The notes below the pieces were generated by a model. It saw only the letters and a list, made by a program, of their open reading frames with translations, was not told where the DNA came from and searched no databases. From CAVQBL01 sp963710715 (GTDB lineage: Bacteria > Pseudomonadota > Gammaproteobacteria > DSM-16500): a stretch of 64,000 nt of DNA. Positions within the stretch are counted from its first letter, which is position 1. The number at the start of each line of letters is the position of its first letter. Both the position numbers and the translations under genes were made by a program. The stretch covers positions 186,001-250,000 of the forward strand of contig CAVQBL010000016.1 in NCBI GenBank assembly GCA_963710715.1. Reading direction: 5' to 3'. This document shows positions 34,548 to 43,558 of this stretch, one piece after another.

Positions 34548-36191
34548 CTAGCAATATCGAGAGACTGCCAACAATAAAACTCCTAAACTTCCCATCACAA
34601 CCGCGGACATCTCTTTAACCACAGGTTGAAAAAATAATATTACCCCCGCCAAAAGCAACGCGCTCCCCAAACCACCCAAAAAATATCGGCGCGCAATTGA
34701 TTTTTGCGTCGCATTTTTTTCTTCACTCATTGTTTCATCTTTAAAACGCATTGCCTCTTTTTGTGCTCGTGTTTCTGCAAGTACTTCATAAATAAGTCCG
34801 GGTATTTCTGGCAATTTTTCAGACCACAACGGTAAATTATCACGTACACGACATAAAAAAGATTTTAAACCTACTTGTTTTTTCAACCAACGATCTAAGA
34901 AAGGTGCTGCAGTTGTCCATAAATCTAAATTAGGATAAATCTGTCTACCTACACCTTCAATATTCAATAATGTTTTTTGTAATAAAATAAGCTGCGGTTG
35001 AATATTAATATTGAAGCGCCGCGCCGTTTGAAACAAACGCAATAATAACTGCCCAAATGAAATATCTTTTAACGGCCGTTCAAACATAGGTTCGCTCACA
35101 GCACGAATCGCTCCCTCAAATTGATCAATGCGGGTATCCGGAGGTAACCACCCTGATGCAACGTGCAATTCTGCAACACGTTGATAATCACGTTTAAAAA
35201 ACGCGAGCATATTTTCTGCTAAATAACGTTGATCTTTGCTATTTAGCGAACCGACTATACCAAAATCAACAGCAATATATTGCGGGTCTTCAAGGTCTTT
35301 CGTTGAAACAAAAATATTACCCGGATGCATATCGGCGTGAAAAAAACTATCTCGAAACACTTGCGTGAAAAAAACTTCAATTCCACGCTCAGCCAACCTT
35401 TTCATATTTACGCCCGCTGCTTTTAACGCTGGGATATTATGCACGGGAATTCCCTCGATACGCTCCATCACCAATACATTTGTACGACAATACGTCCAAT
35501 AAATTTCGGGGATATATAACAAAGGAGAGTGAGAGAAATTACGCCGTAATTGTGAAGCATTCGCGCCTTCACGCATTAAATCCAATTCATCATAAAGCGT
35601 ATGTGAAATTTCGGCGACGATTTCTTTAGGTTTAAAACGCCGTCCTTCACTCCAATACCGCTCAGCCAATCCTGCAAGAGTGGCTAAAAGATCTAAATCG
35701 CGATCAATCATTTTTCTAATCTTTGGACGCAACACTTTCACGACAACGGATTTTCCGTCTAATAAAGTTGCAGCATGTACTTGCGCAATAGAAGCAGAGG
35801 CTAAAGCTTCTGAATCGAAAGTAGAAAATGTATCAGCAACGCTTGCTCCGAGCGCTGCTTCAATCATTTTTTTCGCTTGGCTACCCGGGAAAGGCGGCAC
35901 GCGATCTTGCAGCTTAGTCAATTCTGCAGAAATATCATCGGGCAACAAATCCCCGCGCGTAGAAAGAATTTGCCCCGCTTTAATAAAAATCGGTCCGAGA
36001 CTTTCTAAAGCAAGACGTATACGTTCACCACGCGTTAATTTATCTTTTAAAAACCAATACCAAGGATTTAAATAACTTAAAAATCGTAAGGGATAAAACA
36101 ACGGCATCGCAAAAATAATTTCGTCAAGATTGTATCGTACCAAGACATAATTGATACGAAGTAACCGAAAAAAACGTGAGAAATATTTCAT
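34548..36191 (-). CDS. ubiB: ubiquinone biosynthesis protein UbiB (ABC1/COQ8 kinase-like)
   Basis: A 547-residue atypical kinase-like ATPase needed for aerobic ubiquinone synthesis. It has the K-x-G-Q motif (F-I-K-A-G-Q-I-L-S-T-R) near residue 70, A-S-I-A-Q-V-H-A, a catalytic loop H-A-D-M-H-P-G-N-I-F and the D-F-G (A-V-D-F-G-I-V-G). Two hydrophobic helices end the protein. It overlaps ubiJ by 4 bp, forming ubiE-ubiJ-ubiB, the order seen in E. coli. Confidence 0.96.
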   Translation of the reverse strand: MKYFSRFFRLLRINYVLVRYNLDEIIFAMPLFYPLRFLSYLNPWYWFLKDKLTRGERIRLALESLGPIFIKAGQILSTRGDLLPDDISAELTKLQDRVPPFPGSQAKKMIEAALGASVADTFSTFDSEALASASIAQVHAATLLDGKSVVVKVLRPKIRKMIDRDLDLLATLAGLAERYWSEGRRFKPKEIVAEISHTLYDELDLMREGANASQLRRNFSHSPLLYIPEIYWTYCRTNVLVMERIEGIPVHNIPALKAAGVNMKRLAERGIEVFFTQVFRDSFFHADMHPGNIFVSTKDLEDPQYIAVDFGIVGSLNSKDQRYLAENMLAFFKRDYQRVAELHVASGWLPPDTRIDQFEGAIRAVSEPMFERPLKDISFGQLLLRLFQTARRFNINIQPQLILLQKTLLNIEGVGRQIYPNLDLWTTAAPFLDRWLKKQVGLKSFLCRVRDNLPLWSEKLPEIPGLIYEVLAETRAQKEAMRFKDETMSEEKNATQKSIARRYFLGGLGSALLLAGVILFFQPVVKEMSAVVMGSLGVLLLAVSRYC

Positions 36192-36802
36192 GAACGGGTC
36201 TCGACCTTTTTCAATAACTGTGCGACACGTGCTTCTAAACGATCAACATCCATGCGCAACGCATCCACCTCCTGAAAAAAATCTTGTAGCGCTTCACGTG
36301 CAGGAAACAAATCAATTTCTTCATGCACATATTCATTGGTATTCTGCAAAAACATCTCGTGTGTGCGCTTAACAAAATTCTTTACACTGCGCGCAGCGCG
36401 GCCTATTTGATGTGCTGAGACATCTCCAATATATCGAGACAAATATTCTTCCCAATCAATTTCCATATTATCGAATAAATCAATCACTTCTTGACCCAAA
36501 TCCAGATCACCTTGGATAGAAACATCTTCTGCAAAAAATCGCTGACGGTCTTTTTTATTGAGTGTCATATGCAATAAGGAGAGGGGAGAGCCTGTAATAA
36601 CCGCATCCGCTTTAATGGATGCATCGGTTGTGACTTCAATTCCTTGTTCAGTAAAAACAAGATGAACCTTCATTTTAATCCCTGTCAGCTCAAGCGTTAC
36701 CTTTTTACCTTGCAATCTTTTGAAATGTGTTTTCGTTTCAGGATCAAGAGCAAGATATCGATTTAATGCCGTTTGTAATGCTTGTGTGATAGAAGGTTTC
36801 AT
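36188..36802 (-). CDS. ubiJ: ubiquinone biosynthesis accessory factor UbiJ
   Basis: A 204-residue SCP2-domain protein which, with UbiK, organises the soluble Ubi enzyme complex and holds the lipid intermediate. The SCP2-like domain (K-V-H-L-V-F-T-E-Q-G-I-E-V, A-V-I-T-G-S-P-L-S-L-L-H-M) is followed by a C-terminal coiled coil. The start codon shares a base with the ubiE stop. It ends overlapping ubiB. Confidence 0.9.
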   Translation of the reverse strand: MKPSITQALQTALNRYLALDPETKTHFKRLQGKKVTLELTGIKMKVHLVFTEQGIEVTTDASIKADAVITGSPLSLLHMTLNKKDRQRFFAEDVSIQGDLDLGQEVIDLFDNMEIDWEEYLSRYIGDVSAHQIGRAARSVKNFVKRTHEMFLQNTNEYVHEEIDLFPAREALQDFFQEVDALRMDVDRLEARVAQLLKKVETRS

Positions 36803-37563
36803 TAATATTTAAATCCTTTATGTAACGCAACAATTCCCCCGGTGAGATTATGGTATTCCACATCTTCAAAATCTGCATCTAATAACATTTTTTTCAATTT
36901 TTCTTGATCGGGATGCATGCGAATTGATTCTACTAAATATTGATAACTCTCGCGATCCTTCGCAATCCATTCACCTAATTTAGGAATCACATGAAAAGAA
37001 TAAGCATCATAAAGCGAACGGAACCCTGGAACGACAGGCTTAGAAAATTCCAATATTAAACATTTTCCACCGGGTTTTAACACGCGATACATAGAGCGCA
37101 ACGCTGCCATTTTGTCTGTTACATTGCGCAATCCAAAAGCCACGGTGATGCAATCAAAATAATTATCCGCAAAAGGTAATTTCTCTGCATCCGCTTGTAC
37201 ATACGTCACATTACCCACAATTCCTTGATCAATTAAACGCTCACGACCTTGTTGTAACATTTTTTCATTGATGTCAGCCAACACCACATGACCCTCTTTA
37301 CCCACTTTTTTAGCAAACTCAGCTGCTAAATCACCTGTACCACCAGCAAGATCTAAAATAATTTGCCCGGGTCGCGCGCCACTTTGCGCAAGGGTAAATC
37401 GTTTCCAAAGACGATGCATACCCAATGACATAACATCATTCATCACATCATATTTATCTGCTACTGAACGAAACACTTCTGCAACGCGTTCGGTTTTTTC
37501 ATGAATTGGAATTTCGGTGTAGCCGAAGTGGGTAGTGGGTTTTTCAGGCGCTGGTTTTGTCAT
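36802..37563 (-). CDS. ubiE: demethylmenaquinone/2-polyprenyl-benzoquinol methyltransferase UbiE
   Basis: A 253-residue SAM methyltransferase for the C-methylation step of ubiquinone. Motif I is I-L-D-L-A-G-G-T-G-D-L-A-A-E, with N-D-V-M-S-L-G-M-H-R-L-W-K-R before it and A-F-G-L-R-N-V-T-D in the middle. The C-terminal N-L-T-G-G-I-V-A-L-H-K-G is diagnostic. It overlaps the parA stop by 4 bp, so this ubi operon is translationally tied to parA, which is unusual. Confidence 0.96.
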   Translation of the reverse strand: MTKPAPEKPTTHFGYTEIPIHEKTERVAEVFRSVADKYDVMNDVMSLGMHRLWKRFTLAQSGARPGQIILDLAGGTGDLAAEFAKKVGKEGHVVLADINEKMLQQGRERLIDQGIVGNVTYVQADAEKLPFADNYFDCITVAFGLRNVTDKMAALRSMYRVLKPGGKCLILEFSKPVVPGFRSLYDAYSFHVIPKLGEWIAKDRESYQYLVESIRMHPDQEKLKKMLLDADFEDVEYHNLTGGIVALHKGFKY

Positions 37564-38351
37564 GCGGATTTTTCTTTTGTTTGCTGCATTTCATCAACGC
37601 GTCTGAGCATTTCACCGGCTAGCGTTAAATAAGCAACGGAGCCTTGAGATTTTTCATCATATTGAATAATCGGTAATCCATGGCTAGGCGCTTCTGCTAA
37701 TCGCACATTGCGCGGGATAACTGTACGGTACACGCGACCGGGAAAATGTTCTAAGAGCTGCGCAGAAACATCGAGTGCTAAGCGATTACGTCCATCGTAC
37801 ATCGTGCGTAATAAACCCTCGATATGCAAACCAGTATTAATCGTTGTTTGTATTTGTTCTATGGTACTTAACAATCCCGTTAATCCTTCCAATGCATAAT
37901 ATTCACATTGAATTGGAATTAATACGGATTGCGCAGCAACTAAGGCATTCACCGTTAAAATATTCAACGAAGGAGGGCAATCAATTAATATGTAATCATA
38001 AGAATCAATGCTATTTGCTAAAACTTGTTTTAAACGTGACTCGCGCTGTGCTGTTTGCAACAATTGCATTTCCGCGACAATCAACTCATTCGTCGTAGGT
38101 AATAAATCATAATTGCCTATAGTTTTAAGCACTGCGTTTGCAACTTCTATTTCATTTAATAATACATTATGAGTAGATGCTTTAATCTGCCCTTTATCAA
38201 TGCCGCTACCAACCGTCGCATTGCCTTGTGGATCTAAATCAACTAACAATATTTTACGTTTCATCTTCGCAAATGAAGCTGCCAGATTGATGCTAGTGGT
38301 TGTTTTCGCTACACCACCTTTTTGGTTAACGACTGCAATGATTTTACCCAC
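37560..38351 (-). CDS. parA: chromosome partitioning ATPase ParA (Soj)
   Basis: A 263-residue ParA with deviant Walker A N-Q-K-G-G-V-A-K-T-T-T, L-L-V-D-L-D-P-Q-G-N-A-T (switch I), and Y-I-L-I-D-C-P-P-S-L (Walker B). It segregates the ParB-parS complex. It starts immediately after rsmG. In most bacteria parB follows parA; here ubiE follows with a 4 bp overlap, so parB is absent from its usual place and from the window. Confidence 0.93.
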   Translation of the reverse strand: MGKIIAVVNQKGGVAKTTTSINLAASFAKMKRKILLVDLDPQGNATVGSGIDKGQIKASTHNVLLNEIEVANAVLKTIGNYDLLPTTNELIVAEMQLLQTAQRESRLKQVLANSIDSYDYILIDCPPSLNILTVNALVAAQSVLIPIQCEYYALEGLTGLLSTIEQIQTTINTGLHIEGLLRTMYDGRNRLALDVSAQLLEHFPGRVYRTVIPRNVRLAEAPSHGLPIIQYDEKSQGSVAYLTLAGEMLRRVDEMQQTKEKSA

Positions 38352-38972
38352 TCAACGCTCCTTTTCTACACACACGAGATGTCGCTCAGCAGCTAAGCCT
38401 TTGATATTTAGTTTATGTACTCCAAGCACATGAAACTCGGGTGGAATGTGTTTCAGTTCTTGCTCAGGATAAGTCCCTTTCATTGCTAGAAACTTACCAT
38501 CCTTAGCAAGCAAATGCTGGGTTTTTGCCAACATTACCTCAATTGAAGCAAAAGCGCGAGAGAGGATACTATCAAAACCCTTCTCCGTATGGAAATCTTC
38601 ACTGCGTGCATGCACAACTGTTACATTTTTTAACTTTAAGTCATGCACCGCCTGAACAAGAAAGCGAGTTTTTTTACTATTACTATCTAATAGCACCCAT
38701 TGTCTTTCAGGCTGTGTCAGCGCCAATGGAATACCCGGTAAGCCAGCACCTGTGCCTACATCTAATAAAGAATGACCCTGCAAATAGGGTGTCACAGATA
38801 AGCTATCCAAAATATGTAACATCACCATATCGTGCGGATCTGTGATCGCCGTGAGGTTAAACACGCGGTTCCATTGTTTAAGTAAATTAAGATACTGTAA
38901 TAAGTGATCTTGTAGATTCGGTGAGAAGTGAAAACCGTTATCGAGTAGGGCGTGTTGTAGAAATTGTTTCAA
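38352..38972 (-). CDS. rsmG: 16S rRNA (guanine527-N7)-methyltransferase RsmG
   Basis: A 206-residue methyltransferase (GidB) with N-L-T-A-I-x-D-P-x-x-M-V and H-I-L-D-S-L-S, then S-L-L-D-V-G-T-G-A-G-L-P-G-I-P and S-R-A-F-A-S-I. It methylates G527, the position linked to streptomycin resistance. It is 24 bp downstream of mnmG (GidA), the classical gidA-gidB order, and abuts parA. Confidence 0.95.
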   Translation of the reverse strand: MKQFLQHALLDNGFHFSPNLQDHLLQYLNLLKQWNRVFNLTAITDPHDMVMLHILDSLSVTPYLQGHSLLDVGTGAGLPGIPLALTQPERQWVLLDSNSKKTRFLVQAVHDLKLKNVTVVHARSEDFHTEKGFDSILSRAFASIEVMLAKTQHLLAKDGKFLAMKGTYPEQELKHIPPEFHVLGVHKLNIKGLAAERHLVCVEKER

Positions 38973-38996
38973 TTATAGTTCCTCGACAGACTCGAA

Positions 38997-40871
38997 CTAC
39001 CCACACTTCTTCAAATACACCAACAACAAAGAAATCGCCGCCGGTGTCACACCCGGAAGACGCGAAGCCATACCCACTGTTTCCGGTTTTGCTGCTTTTA
39101 ATTTTTGTTTCACTTCCGTTGACAGGCCGCCGATTTTTTCATAATTAAAATTAAGAGGAATTGTTGCTTCTTCATTACGCTGCTGACGCGCAATTTCTTC
39201 TGTTTGACGCTCAATATATCCCGCGTACTTTGCTTGAATTTCAATTTGTTCTGCCGCTTTCACATCATCCACACCCGGACCGATTCCTTCAATTGCCATT
39301 AAATCTTGATACGTGACATTGGGACGACGTAACAATTCAACTAAACGATATTCACGCGCCAAAGGTTGCTGTAATACTATTTCCAATGCCGCGCCCATTT
39401 TTGTATCGGGGCGCGCCCACGTCGCATGTATGCGCTCTTGCTCTTTCGCAATTATTTCGCGTTTAGTATCAAATGCGCGCCAACGTCCTTCATTAACCAG
39501 CCCCAACTCATAGCCTTTGGATGTTAAACGCAAATCCGCATTATCTTCACGCAACAATAATCGATATTCCGCTCGGCTGGTAAACATGCGATAGGGTTCT
39601 GATGTACCACGTGTAATTAAATCATCGATCAACACACCCATGTATGCTTCATCACGGCGTGGTGTCCACGCGGCTTTTTCTTGTGTCAGCAATGCTGCAT
39701 TCATGCCAGCAATTAAACCTTGTGCGGCAGCTTCTTCATATCCTGTTGTTCCATTAATTTGTCCTGCAAAAAATAAACCGGAAAGATATTTTGACTCAAG
39801 AGAACTTTTCAAATCACGCGGATCAAAAAAATCATATTCAATTGCATAACCCGGTCGCGTGATATGCGCATTTTCAAAACCACGCATGGTGCGAACAAAT
39901 TCAATTTGAACCGTAAACGGCAAACTGGTTGAAATACCATTAGGATAAATTTCATGTGTGGTTAATCCTTCTGGTTCCACAAAAATTTGATGCGAATTTT
40001 TATCTGCAAAACGGACAATTTTATCTTCAATTGACGGACAATAACGCGGGCCCACACCTTCTATGACACCCGCATACATGGGGGACTCTGAAAGCCCGCC
40101 ACGAATTAATTCGTGCGTTTTGTCATTCGTGTGTGTGATATAGCAAGGAATTTGTTGTGGATGTTCAGCAATATTTCCTAGAAAAGAAAATACGGGAGTA
40201 GGGGTATCACCGTCTTGTCTTTCTAAAACACTAAAATCAATTGTACGACCATCGATACGCGGCGGCGTTCCTGTTTTTAATCTTCCCACGCGCAAAGGCA
40301 ATTCTCGTAATCGTTGCGCAAGTGTTTTTGCAGGAGGATCACCCGCTCGACCACCTTCATAATTTTGTAAACCAATATGAATTTTTCCAGCAAGAAATGT
40401 ACCCGCTGTCAGCACCACCGTTTTTGCTTTGAATGTCAAACCCATTTGCGTAACAACGCCTGTGACGCGCTCTTGCTCGATAAGAATATCATCGACGGCT
40501 TGTTGAAAAATGACTAGGTTCTCTTGCGTCTCAAGAAAATGACGAATCGCTTGTTTGTAGAGAACACGGTCTGCTTGCGCACGTGTTGCTCTGACTGCGG
40601 GGCCTTTACTCGCATTCAAAATTCGAAATTGAATGCCTGCACGATCAATAGCGCGCGCCATGACACCACCTAGCGCATCGATCTCTTTGACTAAATGTCC
40701 TTTCCCAATTCCACCAATCGCGGGATTACATGACATTTGTCCCAGCGTCTCAATGTTATGTGTTAGCAGTAATGTCTTAGCGCCCATGCGCGCGGAAGCA
40801 AGAGCAGCTTCAGTGCCAGCATGCCCACCCCCAACCACAATCACATCAAATGTTGCGCGTAAGTCAATCAT
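38997..40871 (-). CDS. mnmG: tRNA uridine-34 modification enzyme MnmG (GidA)
   Basis: A 624-residue FAD protein which, with MnmE, makes cmnm5U34. The FAD motif is V-V-G-G-G-H-A-G-T-E-A-A-L, and C-N-P-A-I-G-G-I-G-K-G-H-L-V is diagnostic. The C-terminal A-S-R-L-P-G-V-T-P-A-A-I-S-L-L is also present. Full length. It heads the leftward mnmG-rsmG-parA series; mnmE is about 1.2 kb upstream, separated by two non-conserved genes. Confidence 0.97.
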   Translation of the reverse strand: MIDLRATFDVIVVGGGHAGTEAALASARMGAKTLLLTHNIETLGQMSCNPAIGGIGKGHLVKEIDALGGVMARAIDRAGIQFRILNASKGPAVRATRAQADRVLYKQAIRHFLETQENLVIFQQAVDDILIEQERVTGVVTQMGLTFKAKTVVLTAGTFLAGKIHIGLQNYEGGRAGDPPAKTLAQRLRELPLRVGRLKTGTPPRIDGRTIDFSVLERQDGDTPTPVFSFLGNIAEHPQQIPCYITHTNDKTHELIRGGLSESPMYAGVIEGVGPRYCPSIEDKIVRFADKNSHQIFVEPEGLTTHEIYPNGISTSLPFTVQIEFVRTMRGFENAHITRPGYAIEYDFFDPRDLKSSLESKYLSGLFFAGQINGTTGYEEAAAQGLIAGMNAALLTQEKAAWTPRRDEAYMGVLIDDLITRGTSEPYRMFTSRAEYRLLLREDNADLRLTSKGYELGLVNEGRWRAFDTKREIIAKEQERIHATWARPDTKMGAALEIVLQQPLAREYRLVELLRRPNVTYQDLMAIEGIGPGVDDVKAAEQIEIQAKYAGYIERQTEEIARQQRNEEATIPLNFNYEKIGGLSTEVKQKLKAAKPETVGMASRLPGVTPAAISLLLVYLKKCG

Positions 40872-41006
40872 ATAAAACGGCGTTTAAATACCAAAGAAAA
40901 GGGGAGGTATTTTACTTGAATGAGCAGAAGGACACCAGAGCGCTGCGCATTGCTTGGGATGGTTAAATCGAGGATAATTTGATTGGGGCCACACACGGAT
41001 GAAAAA

Positions 41007-41519
41007 ATGCGCACATTAACTATCATATTGACTGTATTAATAGGGATTTTTATGTCAACTACTTCAAATGCATTTACCTTAACTTCCTCAGCTTTTTCAA
41101 ATCAAAGCACCATGCCAACTGAACACACGTGCGATGGCAAAGACATTTCGCCGCCATTAACATGGTCAAACCCACCTGCAGCAACCAAAACATTTGCTTT
41201 AATTCTCGCAGATCCCGATGCACCCAGAGGAACTTGGTATCATTGGGTGCTTTTCAATATCCCAAAGAATATCAATGGGCTTCCTCAAGGAATGGAAACA
41301 TTTTCTCCTGGGGCAATCACTGGCTTAAATAGTTGGGAAAAAAAGAGTTACAATGGCCCATGTCCACCTAAAGGGTCTAAGCATCGTTATATTTTTACTC
41401 TTTATGCACTTGATACGTCGCTCTCTCTTCCATCGAATACAGATGCCATAAAATTGATTAAAGCAATGAAAAATCATACTTTGGGAACGGCAGAAATAGC
41501 AACACTATATCAGCACTAA
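41007..41519 (+). CDS. YbhB/YbcL (PEBP/Raf-kinase-inhibitor-like) exported protein
   Basis: A 170-residue PEBP-family protein. The signal M-R-T-L-T-I-I-L-T-V-L-I-G-I-F-M ends around S-N-A. The family core is P-T-x-x-T-C-D-G-K-D-I-S-P-P-L, A-L-I-L-A-D-P-D-A-P and W-Y-H-W-V-L-F-N-I-P. I use the second ATG (41007) because it leads directly into the signal. It is a lone rightward gene between mnmG and mnmE. Biochemical role unknown. Confidence 0.85.
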   Translation: MRTLTIILTVLIGIFMSTTSNAFTLTSSAFSNQSTMPTEHTCDGKDISPPLTWSNPPAATKTFALILADPDAPRGTWYHWVLFNIPKNINGLPQGMETFSPGAITGLNSWEKKSYNGPCPPKGSKHRYIFTLYALDTSLSLPSNTDAIKLIKAMKNHTLGTAEIATLYQH

Positions 41520-41589
41520 AAGTATATTTTTGTATATTTTATGATCTATTTGTGATATAGTTGCCCCTTTGCAAAAAGGAGATAAATAT

Positions 41590-42075
41590 ATGCTACGATT
41601 TTTACGATCTTCATGTTGTGTAAAACCAATTCCTGAAGAAATTTCTTTTGAGAAGCTGAAAAAAGATGCGGTATCTTTACACGACGCTATCCTATATTGT
41701 AAAGCAAACAAAGAGGAGAAACCTGGCTCAGATAATTGCAAAATTATGCGAGAGCGTTCTACTCAACTAAAAGAGAGTCTTAGCCCGTTGACACAACAGA
41801 TCAAGATTATCACTATAAAACAATTAAATGATATCAAACCCGCCCTAGATTTAGTTTTAGCAACACTCGATATCCTTCGTAACACACGCGAAAAAGATAA
41901 AGATTCAACTACTGTTTTAGTAATAACCCAAGTACAGCCTCTTTTCGAGCATCGGGCTAAGCCTTTATATAATTTCATTGAGATGCTGGCTAAACGAGAA
42001 CTGGAATTAAAAGGTGGCTCTACTCAAAACAGCCCGCGTCATAGTCCATCTACTTCCCAATGCAGAAGCTATTAA
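41590..42075 (+). CDS. hypothetical protein, helical, Ser/Pro-tailed
   Basis: A 161-residue protein that I do not recognise. It is mostly charged and helical (I-K-I-I-T-I-K-Q-L-N-D-I-K-P-A-L-D). A short low-complexity tail S-T-Q-N-S-P-R-H-S-P-S-T-S-Q recalls the Ser/Pro tails of the 51.4-52.3 kb paralogues. The frame opens at a TTG, but AGGAG nine bases before the ATG at 41590 fixes the start. The end overlaps the convergent mnmE end by 26 bp. Cytosolic or translocated by a non-Sec route. Confidence 0.65.
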   Translation: MLRFLRSSCCVKPIPEEISFEKLKKDAVSLHDAILYCKANKEEKPGSDNCKIMRERSTQLKESLSPLTQQIKIITIKQLNDIKPALDLVLATLDILRNTREKDKDSTTVLVITQVQPLFEHRAKPLYNFIEMLAKRELELKGGSTQNSPRHSPSTSQCRSY

Positions 42076-43408
42076 AAATTTTCCCTAGCAAATCATCTGC
42101 ACTAAAACTGCCAGTGATTTCGCCTAACGCATGCTGTGCTTGACGCAAATCCTCTGCCAACAATTCACCGGCGCGGTGATGAGAAAGTTGCAGCGACCCT
42201 GAGAGTAAAAAAGTTTTTGCACGTGCCAACGCATCTAAGTGGCGGCGGCGTGCTGAAAAAGTGCCTTCACTATTTGCAGCAAAACCAACGCTTGATTTAA
42301 TATAATTTTTTAATAAATCAATTCCAATATTTTCTTTTGCGGACAAAGAAATAGTCACTGCGTTTTTTTCTTGTCGAACACCTACTGGCTCTTGTGTTAA
42401 ATCAATTTTATTGCGAATGGTAATCATCACCGCGCGTTCAGGAATAGAGTCTAATACATCTTTTAAATCTACATTTTCATTTTTGCTTGCATCCAACATA
42501 CATAACACCATATCTGCTCGCGCAATTTCTTCGTGTGCACGACGAATGCCTTCTTGTTCTACGATATCTTTGCTTTCATGCAACCCTGCGGTATCAATAA
42601 TATGTATTGGCATTCCATCAATAAAAATTTGTTCGCGTAATAAATCACGCGTGGTTCCAGGAATATCTGTCACAATCGCGGTTTCTTTTCCACTTAAGCG
42701 ATTTAATAAACTTGATTTTCCTACATTCGGTTTTCCCGCGATCACTGCGGTAATTCCATCGCGTAACAAACTTCCTTGCGTTGCGGACGCTTGAAGATTT
42801 TCGAGTTCACTGATCAGTCGTGCTAAATCTTTTTCAACTTGCTGATCGGCGAGAAAATCAATTTCTTCTTCAGCAAAATCAATCGCTGCTTCAACATACA
42901 TACGCAATCGAATCAATGCTTCCAACAAAGTATTAATCTTTTTAGAAAATTCACCTTGCAAAGAACGTAACGCAGAACGTGCCGCTTGCTCGGATGCAGC
43001 ATCAATTAAATCTGCAATCGCTTCTGCCTGCGCCAAATCAATTTTATCATTTAAAAATGCACGCTCAGAAAATTCTCCTGGCCGCGCTAAGCGTGCGCCA
43101 AGTTGTACAATGTGTTTTAATAACAGATCAACTACTGCAGGACCTCCATGGCCATGTAACTCTAAAACATCTTCTCCAGTAAAAGAATTGGGTTGCGTAA
43201 ATAAAAGAGCAATCCCTTCATCCATTGCATTACCCATTCCATCTAAAAAAGGTAAATAAACAGCTTGGCGGGGGGATGGTAAATAACCTAAAACGTTATT
43301 CGCAATTTGATTCACCAAGGGACCGGAGACACGAACAATCGCAATACCACCACGACCAGGAGGTGTGGCGGGGGCAACAATTGTGTCAGTGGAATAAACG
43401 GTTTTCAT
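42050..43408 (-). CDS. mnmE: tRNA modification GTPase MnmE (TrmE)
   Basis: A 452-residue G protein and partner of MnmG. N-terminal A-T-P-P-G-R-G-G-I-A-I-V-R-V-S-G-P (THF-binding), G1 G-K-P-N-V-G-K-S-S-L-L-N, G3 D-T-A-G-L-H and the C-terminal F-C-I-G-K with the catalytic Cys are all intact. It lies downstream of yidC, with a dispersed repeat (43431-43555) between them. Confidence 0.97.
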   Translation of the reverse strand: MKTVYSTDTIVAPATPPGRGGIAIVRVSGPLVNQIANNVLGYLPSPRQAVYLPFLDGMGNAMDEGIALLFTQPNSFTGEDVLELHGHGGPAVVDLLLKHIVQLGARLARPGEFSERAFLNDKIDLAQAEAIADLIDAASEQAARSALRSLQGEFSKKINTLLEALIRLRMYVEAAIDFAEEEIDFLADQQVEKDLARLISELENLQASATQGSLLRDGITAVIAGKPNVGKSSLLNRLSGKETAIVTDIPGTTRDLLREQIFIDGMPIHIIDTAGLHESKDIVEQEGIRRAHEEIARADMVLCMLDASKNENVDLKDVLDSIPERAVMITIRNKIDLTQEPVGVRQEKNAVTISLSAKENIGIDLLKNYIKSSVGFAANSEGTFSARRRHLDALARAKTFLLSGSLQLSHHRAGELLAEDLRQAQHALGEITGSFSADDLLGKIFNSFCIGK

Positions 43409-43430
43409 AATTCAATGTATACTTATTGCT

Positions 43431-43555
43431 CGTCATTGCGAGCCTCACGCCTTTGCTTTATGTGAGGCGTGGCAATCCAGAATGGTGATAGTTGTAGGCA
43501 GTACTGGATTGCTTCGTCCCCCTGCTAAGAGCATGCAGGGGTCCTCGCAATGACG
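43431..43555. repeat. GTCATTGCGA-bounded dispersed repeat, copy 5
   Basis: A 125 bp copy: CGTCATTGCGAGC on the left and CTCGCAATGACG on the right. The inner part TTATGTGAGGCGTGGCAATC...TACTGGATTGCTTCGTCC is nearly the same as copies 2 and 3. A short hairpin (CCCCCTGC...GCAGGGG) lies near the right end. It ends 3 bp before the yidC stop. Confidence 0.85.
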
Positions 43556-43558
43556 GCA

